The position numbers and the translations under genes were made by a program. Below, in pieces: positions 57,958 through 64,000 of a stretch of 64,000 nt of DNA. Position 1 is the stretch's first letter. Every line of letters begins with the position of its first letter. Origin of the DNA: Sulfitobacter guttiformis (GTDB lineage Bacteria > Pseudomonadota > Alphaproteobacteria > Rhodobacterales > Rhodobacteraceae); contig NZ_RAQK01000002.1 of NCBI RefSeq assembly GCF_003610455.1, forward strand, positions 434,001-498,000, in the 5' to 3' direction. Under the pieces are notes generated by a model, which made no database searches, was not told the DNA's origin, and saw only the letters and a program-made list of their open reading frames with translations.

Positions 57958-60900
57958 TCAGTCTTTGCCTGTCAGCAGCTTTGCCTCGAACTTCTTAAGC
58001 GACTTGCGGGCAGCAGTGTAGGCTTTGATCCCCTCCATCGTTGCAAGCTCCGGGAAGAGTTCCAGGATCTCGTCGCGCGCCGCATTTCCGATACCAACCA
58101 GTGACTGGTCACCAGGCTGGAAGCTTTCTGTCCAGATACCATCGGACAGGATCACTTCGTGCGCCTCGAACATGATGTGGATATAGCTGGTGCTCGACAC
58201 TTCGACCACGTCGATGCCTTCCATATCCGTCAGATGTTTCGCCGCGACCAACACTTCACGCTCCTCAAAGTAGAGGGCCGTTTTGTCATTGGCGATCAGC
58301 ACACGGTGCTGTGGCGATACCATCATGTCACGCTCTGGCAGCCCCTTACCCAAGGCACCCTCACGGATGAGGACGGGGCGCAGATGCTCCTTGGCTGCCA
58401 ACTCTTCACCGGACATCTCACGGCGTCCAACCCAGCGGATTTCCTGCATGCCGTTGTCACGGGTAATGACCCGGTCGCCGACTTGCAGTTCCTCTACCTT
58501 ACGTTCGCCTTTAGGTGTCGCGATCAGTGTGCCGGGCGTAAAACAGATGACCTTTTCGATATTTGTAAAGATCAGCTGCCCTGCGTCTGTACCATCCGCG
58601 TTGAAGTAGTCGACGACACCGTTTTCGGCGTTATCAGGATCAAAGTTGACCGTGAGGCTACCGCCCTCGGGTGCTGATCCGCGCAGGTCAAGACAGTCAA
58701 AGTCATCACCCGTTTCGGAGCCATCCACAATATCGCCTGCATTGACGTTCTGGAAGACATCGCGATCTGCACCACCCGTCATCGTGTCATTGCCGGCACC
58801 GCCTTCGAACAGATCGTTGCCCGAGCCGCCGTTGAGGACATCATCCCCGTCGCCGCCAAACAACGTATCGTTCCCCAGCGCACCATCCAGCGTATCGTTA
58901 CCCTCGTCGCCGTTCAGGATGTCATCGCCCTGACCGCCATCAAGGCTGTCGTCGCCGGTGCCCCCATTGAGCGTATCGTCCCCCAAAGCGCCCTCGAGCG
59001 TGTCGTTGCCAGCATCGCCTGTCAGGCTGTCATTACCTGCGCCGCCATCCAGAAGATCGTCGCCGTCACCGCCATGAAGCGAGTCGTCGTCGCGATTTCC
59101 GCGCAGCGTGTCGTCGCCGATACCACCCTCAAGGGTGTCTTCGCCCTGACCGCCTTCGAGGCTGTCGTTGCCCTGACCACCGATCAATGTGTCGTTACCG
59201 GTGCCACCCGTGAGGGTGTCATTGTCGATACCGCCATCGATAAAGTCGTCACCTGACCCACCCATCAGCAGGTCATCGTCGTCACCGCCAAAGATCACGT
59301 CGTTACCGGAGCCCCCATCGACAGTATCGCGCCCATTGCCCGGAGCCAGATCAGGACCAAGCGGGTTGCTACCGTCATCTTCGATCTCGAGGGCATCAAG
59401 ACCCAGATCAGGATCGTTGTTGGCATAGATTGTATCGTTGCCATTGCCGCCGCGGATGCTGTCGTTGCCTTCTGCGCCCACAATGCGGTCGTCACCCTGA
59501 CCGCCGTCGATGACGTCATCGTCAATGCCTGCGTCGATCACATCGTCACCACGACCACCGTTGATCGTATCACGGTCATCGCCTGTCCGGATTGTATCAT
59601 TGCCGTCACCGCCGTCGACGCTGTCGCGATCGTCCTCGGGGTTCGGATCCGCAGGGAAGACACCGGGGTAGCCGATATCAGGCAAAGGAGCGCCGCCGCT
59701 GGTGTCGATCACGTCATTACCGGCACCGCCATTCACGGTATCGTTGCCGTCACCGCCGATAAGTGTGTCATTGCCATCGTCGCCGTCCAGCTCGTCGTCG
59801 CCAGCGCCACCATCGATGCTGTCATTTCCGGCACCGCCGGACACATCATCATTGCCTTCGCCTGCAATAACGGTGTCGTTGCCGCCGCCCGCATTGATGA
59901 TGTCATCCTGTGGACCTTCGCCCGGCAGGAAGGCATCGCCGCTGTCGACCAGATCTCCCTCCGGATCACCAGTATAGCCGGTATCGATAAGATCATCACC
60001 GTCTGTGCCGGTAACAATACCGTCGCGCACGGTCACGTTGACAGTGCCAGGCGTCTCGCCTCCCTGACCATCAGAAACTGTATAGGTAATTTCCGCAGGA
60101 CCATTAAAGTCAGGCGCAGGTGTAAAGGTCAGCGTCCCGTCAGCGTTGATCACAACGTCGCCGTTCGGGCTTGTCGCGGCAATTACTGTCAGCGGGTCGC
60201 CTTCGGGATCGCTGTCATTGTCAAGCACGTCAATGATAACTGGCGCACCTTGATTGGTAATCGCAGCATCATCAACCGTCACTGGCGGATCATTCACAGG
60301 TGTCACTGTCACATCGACTGTGGCGGTGTCTGTGTTACCTGCGGGATCTGCAACCGTATAGGTGATCGTGGTCGGCCCGTTGAAGTCGGGGTTTGGCGTG
60401 AACGTAAGGGTGCCGTCGTCGTTGATCACCACATCGCCATCCGGGCTTGTCGCGACTGTAACAGTCAGCGGATCACCCTGTGGGTCGGTGTCGTTTGCCA
60501 GAACCGGAATAGTGACCGGCGTATCCTCTGGTGTTTCGGCTACATCGTCCGCTGCAACAGGGGCGCCCGCTGGGTCACTAACCTGAACAAACAGAACCGC
60601 AGGATCGGTCAGCGCGCCATCGGTGATGGAATAGTTAACCTGCGCCTCGCCGATAAAGCCGGCGTTAGGGGTGAACGTCAGGGTACCGTCGCCATTGATT
60701 ACAACTGTACCATCAGGGCTGGAGGCACTGATCACCGAGATAGGATCACCCTCTGGATCGCTGTCATTTGCCAGCACAGGCACTGTCACAGGTGTGTCAA
60801 TCTCGGTGGTTGCACTGTCATCCTCGGCCAGTGGGCCATCGTTTACGGGATTCACCGTCACATCAACAGTCGCCGTGGCTTGGCCGCCGTTGCCGTCCGT

Positions 60901-63900
60901 AATGGTATAGGTGATCGTGGCCGGACCATCGAAATCAGCGTTTGGCGTGAATTCGAGCGTGCCGTCATCGTTGATCACGACCGTACCCTCTGGCGAGGTT
61001 GCAGAGGTTACCGTCAGCGGATCACCGTCAGGATCGCTGTCATTTGCAAGAACGGCGATGGTCACAGGCGTGTCTTCGTCGGTTTCAGCCGTATCATCGA
61101 GTGCAACAGGCGGATCGCTGGCCTCACCCACAGAAACCGTCACTTGGGCCGTGTCTTGCAGGCCTTCCTCATCCTCGATTGTATAGTTGATCAGCGCATC
61201 ACCGGTGAAATCAAGGTTCGGCGTGAAAGTGATAGTGCCATCGTCATTGATCGCAACCGTGCCATCTTCGGACGTTGCAGCGACTACGGTGAGCAGATCA
61301 CCGTCTACGTCACTGTCATTGTCGAGGACAGAAATGGTAACGGCAGTATCTTCGTCGGTTGCAGCGGAATCGTCCACTGCAACTGGCGCGTCATTGATGT
61401 TGTTCACCGTCACAAAGACACGGGCATCATCAAAGCCGCCATTGCCGTCTGTAATGGTATAGTCGATGATCGCTTCCCCGAAGAAATCCGGGTTCGGTGT
61501 GAAGACAAGTTGGCCATCCGCTGTGATGGTGACCGTGCCGTCGTTCGAAGTCGCCTCGGTGATGGTAAGCGGGTCATCTTCTGGATCGGTGTCATTGGTA
61601 AGAACATCGATGGTGACGGCCGTTTCCTCATCGGTCACCGCCGTGTCATCCACCGCGACCGGTGCAAACCCGGACCCGACACCGTCAGAAACAGTCACAG
61701 TGTGCACTGCACTATCTGTCAAATCTCCATCGGAAATAGTGTAGGAGATGGTCGCAACACCCGTAAATTCGGTTGCGGGCGTAAATGTTACCGTGCCGTC
61801 ACCGTTGTTGACCAGTGTGCCTTGCTCCGCAGGAACAGTTGCCTCGGTCACGAAAATGACCTCGGGTGTTTCGACGTCGGTATCATTGGCCAGCAAGTTG
61901 ACTGTCACGGGCGTATTGAAATCCGTGCTATCGGCATCATCCACGGCATCGGGTGCATCATTAACGGGCATGACCGTTACAACTGCCTCGGCCACATCAC
62001 TCAGCCCCGTGGGGTCGGTGATGGTATAGGTGATTGTGGCAGGACCATTAAAGTTCAGCGCGGGTGTGAACGTGACCGTGCCATCACCGTTGTCAATTAC
62101 CGTACCCTGCTCGGCGGGAACTGTGATGCCGGACAAAACCAGCTCGTCTAATGTGTTGTCGGGATCAAAATCGTTGCCGCGCAAATCAATGATCACCGCA
62201 GTGTCCTCAGGGGTAGAGGCTACATCGTCAAACGCTTGCGGTGGCAGTGGCTCGCCCACGGTAACGGTGTGCACAGCACTATCTGTCAGCTCTCCGTCGG
62301 AGATGGTGTACGAGATGGTCGCAACACCGGCAAAGCCGGTCACAGGTGTGAAAGTCACTGTACCATCACCGTTGTTGACAAGTGTGCCCTGCTCCGCAGG
62401 AACGGTCGCATCGGATACCACCAGATCGGCAAGCGGTGTGTCGATATCTGTGTCATTGGCCAAAAGGTTGACTGTGACTGGAGTGTTGAAATCGGTGGTA
62501 TCGGCATCGTCAACCGCATCCGGCGCATCGTTTGCAGGTGTAACCGTCACAATCGCCTGACCTTCGTCAGACAAACCGATTGGATCGGTAACAGTATAGG
62601 TAATTGTGGCCTCACCGTTGAAGTCTGGCGCAGGTGTGAAGGTTACAGTGCCGTCACCGTTATCTACAACGCTACCCTGATCCACTGGAACCGACACGCC
62701 AGAAATAGTCAGCGTCCCTGTTGCATCGTCAGGATCGGTATCGTTGCTCCGCAGATCAACGACCACAGCAGTGTCTTCAGGTGTCGTGGCCGCATCGTCA
62801 ACTGCAACTGGGGCATCGGGTGTCGCGATGATGCGCACATCAACTGCGCCGATGTCAGTCCCGCCGTTGCCGTCTGTAACGGTGTAGCTAATGGAAGAAA
62901 GGCCGTTGAAGTTGGCGTTCGGAGTGAAAGTCACCAGACCCTCCGGCGTGAACTCCACTGTGCCGTTCGGGCTGCTCGCCGCGATGAGGGTGAGCGTGTC
63001 ACCATCTGCGTCCGTGTCGTTTGTGAGCACGTTGATGGTTGCGGTTGTATCTTCGTCCATCAACAATTCGTCGTCGACTGCAACCGGTGGCGTGTTTTCC
63101 GTCACCGGTGTGCCGATGATAGTTTCAATCTCGAAGAACTGCATCGAGCCTGTCACAGCGCCGTCTGCACCAAGAAAATCAACGGTTCCGGAGTCGGAGT
63201 CGCCATCTTCATCGCGAGTCACATCGCGCAGACGGAAATCGCCTACACCAGACAGGTCGAGCGTATCCTGATCCAGTCCGGTTGTCTGACCTGTGCCACC
63301 ATCGACGGTGTCGCCAGCAGTGCCACCTATGAACAGATCGGCATCGTCACCGCCCAAAAGCAGGTCAGCGCCCGCGCCACCCGCAATGTTGTCGTTGCCT
63401 GCGTCACCCGACAACGTGTCATCGCCGCCTGCGCCGCGCAGAATGTCGTCACCATCACCACCGAAAGCAATGTCATTGGCCGCACCAGTGTGCGTGTCGC
63501 CAAAGCCGTCGTCGCTGTCGGCCCATGTACCAGTGTGGATTTCGTCGTTGCCTGCACCGCCATATATGGTGTCAGATCCGTCAGCGCCCAAATCAAACAC
63601 ACCATCGGTTTCGGTGGATACGCGGCTGTCGTCGTCGCCGGTGATAATATCATCGCCAGCGCCCCCGTTGATCAGATCATCGCCTGCACCACCAGCATAG
63701 GCATTGTCATACTCGGAAGCTGGCAGAGCGCCTGATGCGCCTGCGTCGGCTCCGTTCACGGCATTTTCGTCGGTCGGGCCAGCATTGATCGTATCGTTGC
63801 TTTCGTCACCGTCGATATAGTCCTGACCGGAGTCGCCTTGCAAAAGATCGTCCCCCGTACCGCCCAAAATGGTATCGTTGCCGGTTTCGCCAAAGATTGT

Positions 63901-64000
63901 GTCGTTGCCATCATCACCGGCGAGCACGTCATCATTGCTCTCGCCGACAACCACAACATCGCCGGTGTCAAAGAATACATCGGTGATATTGATGTTCGAG
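57958..64000 (-). CDS. Giant RTX/cadherin-like repeat protein with C-terminal Hint domain, 5' end outside the window
   Basis: At least 2013 residues are encoded and the frame runs off the right edge, so the start and N-terminus are unseen. From the N-terminal side: an RTX array (about 63350-63950 in DNA), then eleven cadherin-like repeats of about 90-97 residues (about 60030-63100), each with a VAVDD...NDTDPDGD opening and a GTVTFTP...F.G..TITYTVTD core. A second RTX array (about 58760-60000), a linker ending FTNIEKV and a Hint_2 domain follow; its Cys codon is at 58543-58545 (CFTPGTLIATPKGERKVEEL). This looks like a calcium-stiffened surface or released adhesin, with Hint-driven self-processing at its C-terminus. 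The roles of adhesion and type I export are inferred from the domains. Confidence 0.9.
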   Translation of the reverse strand, partial: SNINITDVFFDTGDVVVVGESNDDVLAGDDGNDTIFGETGNDTILGGTGDDLLQGDSGQDYIDGDESNDTINAGPTDENAVNGADAGASGALPASEYDNAYAGGAGDDLINGGAGDDIITGDDDSRVSTETDGVFDLGADGSDTIYGGAGNDEIHTGTWADSDDGFGDTHTGAANDIAFGGDGDDILRGAGGDDTLSGDAGNDNIAGGAGADLLLGGDDADLFIGGTAGDTVDGGTGQTTGLDQDTLDLSGVGDFRLRDVTRDEDGDSDSGTVDFLGADGAVTGSMQFFEIETIIGTPVTENTPPVAVDDELLMDEDTTATINVLTNDTDADGDTLTLIAASSPNGTVEFTPEGLVTFTPNANFNGLSSISYTVTDGNGGTDIGAVDVRIIATPDAPVAVDDAATTPEDTAVVVDLRSNDTDPDDATGTLTISGVSVPVDQGSVVDNGDGTVTFTPAPDFNGEATITYTVTDPIGLSDEGQAIVTVTPANDAPDAVDDADTTDFNTPVTVNLLANDTDIDTPLADLVVSDATVPAEQGTLVNNGDGTVTFTPVTGFAGVATISYTISDGELTDSAVHTVTVGEPLPPQAFDDVASTPEDTAVIIDLRGNDFDPDNTLDELVLSGITVPAEQGTVIDNGDGTVTFTPALNFNGPATITYTITDPTGLSDVAEAVVTVMPVNDAPDAVDDADSTDFNTPVTVNLLANDTDVETPEVIFVTEATVPAEQGTLVNNGDGTVTFTPATEFTGVATISYTISDGDLTDSAVHTVTVSDGVGSGFAPVAVDDTAVTDEETAVTIDVLTNDTDPEDDPLTITEATSNDGTVTITADGQLVFTPNPDFFGEAIIDYTITDGNGGFDDARVFVTVNNINDAPVAVDDSAATDEDTAVTISVLDNDSDVDGDLLTVVAATSEDGTVAINDDGTITFTPNLDFTGDALINYTIEDEEGLQDTAQVTVSVGEASDPPVALDDTAETDEDTPVTIAVLANDSDPDGDPLTVTSATSPEGTVVINDDGTLEFTPNADFDGPATITYTITDGNGGQATATVDVTVNPVNDGPLAEDDSATTEIDTPVTVPVLANDSDPEGDPISVISASSPDGTVVINGDGTLTFTPNAGFIGEAQVNYSITDGALTDPAVLFVQVSDPAGAPVAADDVAETPEDTPVTIPVLANDTDPQGDPLTVTVATSPDGDVVINDDGTLTFTPNPDFNGPTTITYTVADPAGNTDTATVDVTVTPVNDPPVTVDDAAITNQGAPVIIDVLDNDSDPEGDPLTVIAATSPNGDVVINADGTLTFTPAPDFNGPAEITYTVSDGQGGETPGTVNVTVRDGIVTGTDGDDLIDTGYTGDPEGDLVDSGDAFLPGEGPQDDIINAGGGNDTVIAGEGNDDVSGGAGNDSIDGGAGDDELDGDDGNDTLIGGDGNDTVNGGAGNDVIDTSGGAPLPDIGYPGVFPADPNPEDDRDSVDGGDGNDTIRTGDDRDTINGGRGDDVIDAGIDDDVIDGGQGDDRIVGAEGNDSIRGGNGNDTIYANNDPDLGLDALEIEDDGSNPLGPDLAPGNGRDTVDGGSGNDVIFGGDDDDLLMGGSGDDFIDGGIDNDTLTGGTGNDTLIGGQGNDSLEGGQGEDTLEGGIGDDTLRGNRDDDSLHGGDGDDLLDGGAGNDSLTGDAGNDTLEGALGDDTLNGGTGDDSLDGGQGDDILNGDEGNDTLDGALGNDTLFGGDGDDVLNGGSGNDLFEGGAGNDTMTGGADRDVFQNVNAGDIVDGSETGDDFDCLDLRGSAPEGGSLTVNFDPDNAENGVVDYFNADGTDAGQLIFTNIEKVICFTPGTLIATPKGERKVEELQVGDRVITRDNGMQEIRWVGRREMSGEELAAKEHLRPVLIREGALGKGLPERDMMVSPQHRVLIANDKTALYFEEREVLVAAKHLTDMEGIDVVEVSSTSYIHIMFEAHEVILSDGIWTESFQPGDQSLVGIGNAARDEILELFPELATMEGIKAYTAARKSLKKFEAKLLTGKD
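60030..63100 (-). repeat. Eleven tandem cadherin-like domain repeats within the giant gene
   Basis: Each unit is about 90-97 codons. Units 2-3 (about 62255-62815) and 4-5 (about 61680-62255) are more like each other than like the rest: both pairs carry TPEDTAV, VPAEQGT or VPVDQGS, and the DFNTPVTVNLLANDTD opening followed by TISDGxLTDSAVHTVTV. This suggests a duplicated two-domain block. Units 6-11 follow the more uniform NDSDPDGDPLTV type. Confidence 0.85.

Noticed and set aside
60250..62151. Long plus-strand open frame of 633 codons
   Set aside because: It lies fully antisense to the cadherin-like repeats of the giant gene; its arginine- and cysteine-rich repetitive text follows from the repeated DNA, and it has no ribosome-binding site.
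58700..63950. Regular short DNA repeats resembling a CRISPR or minisatellite array
   Set aside because: The periodicity follows RTX nonapeptide codons and cadherin-like domains in one reading frame; no uniform direct repeats with unique spacers are seen.

Overview
The window is a chromosomal segment from an alphaproteobacterium, most likely of the Roseobacter group (Rhodobacterales). The call rests on several things together: an adjacent ctrA and sciP pair, LpxI in the lipid A cluster, TrmFO, DUF1127 and small conserved membrane proteins of roseobacter type, GcvT-fused flavin dehydrogenases, RTX proteins with a C-terminal Hint domain, and a GAAC-N7-GAAC SOS operator. The DNA is moderately GC-rich by eye and densely packed, with many 1-4 base start/stop overlaps. 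I see no rRNA, tRNA or CRISPR.

Region by region. 1-3000: edge of a luciferase-like flavoenzyme, a small lipoprotein, the rplM-rpsI ribosomal operon, and a decayed zinc-ribbon protein gene. 3000-7600: a MocR-type regulator divergent from a DUF1127 gene with repeated ATTGT/ACAAT operators between them, a thioesterase, an atypical crotonase-fold protein and a di-haem peroxidase. 7700-12050: trmFO, a methyltransferase, gluQ, hisI, a Fe-S scaffold protein, and a 42-residue membrane protein behind a cluster of phased GAAC sites including one LexA-type box. 12040-18730: recG-ligA, ctrA, sciP, mnmA. 18729-31386: a long minus-strand envelope and lipid cluster, pyrH-frr-uppS-cdsA-dxr-rseP-(small protein)-bamA-skp-fabZ-lpxA-lpxI-lpxB, which links UMP supply, undecaprenyl phosphate, CDP-DAG, isoprenoids, outer-membrane protein assembly and lipid A. 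31494-40917: miaA, an AraC regulator, a peptide-type ABC transporter (two permeases and a fused double ATPase, no binding protein), DoxX, a lytic transglycosylase and ssb. 41021-42851: a small accessory island with a broken tyrosine integrase truncated by a decayed IS5-family element, which itself carries two palindromic insertions. 42852-49501: aroB-aroK, a small membrane protein, a large periplasmic protein, xerD, a phosphoesterase-fold protein and a CorC/HlyC-type CBS protein. 49539-56530: two paralogous FAD/GcvT dehydrogenases around a DUF2254 membrane protein, and a MobA-like nucleotidyltransferase. 56523-64000: two paralogous secreted RTX proteins with C-terminal Hint domains. One is small; the other is giant, carries eleven cadherin-like repeats, and runs off the right edge.

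The most unusual signals are the phased GAAC operator array in front of the 42-residue membrane protein, the related palindromic inserts in the transposase, the operator family around the MocR gene, and the paired Hint/RTX genes.
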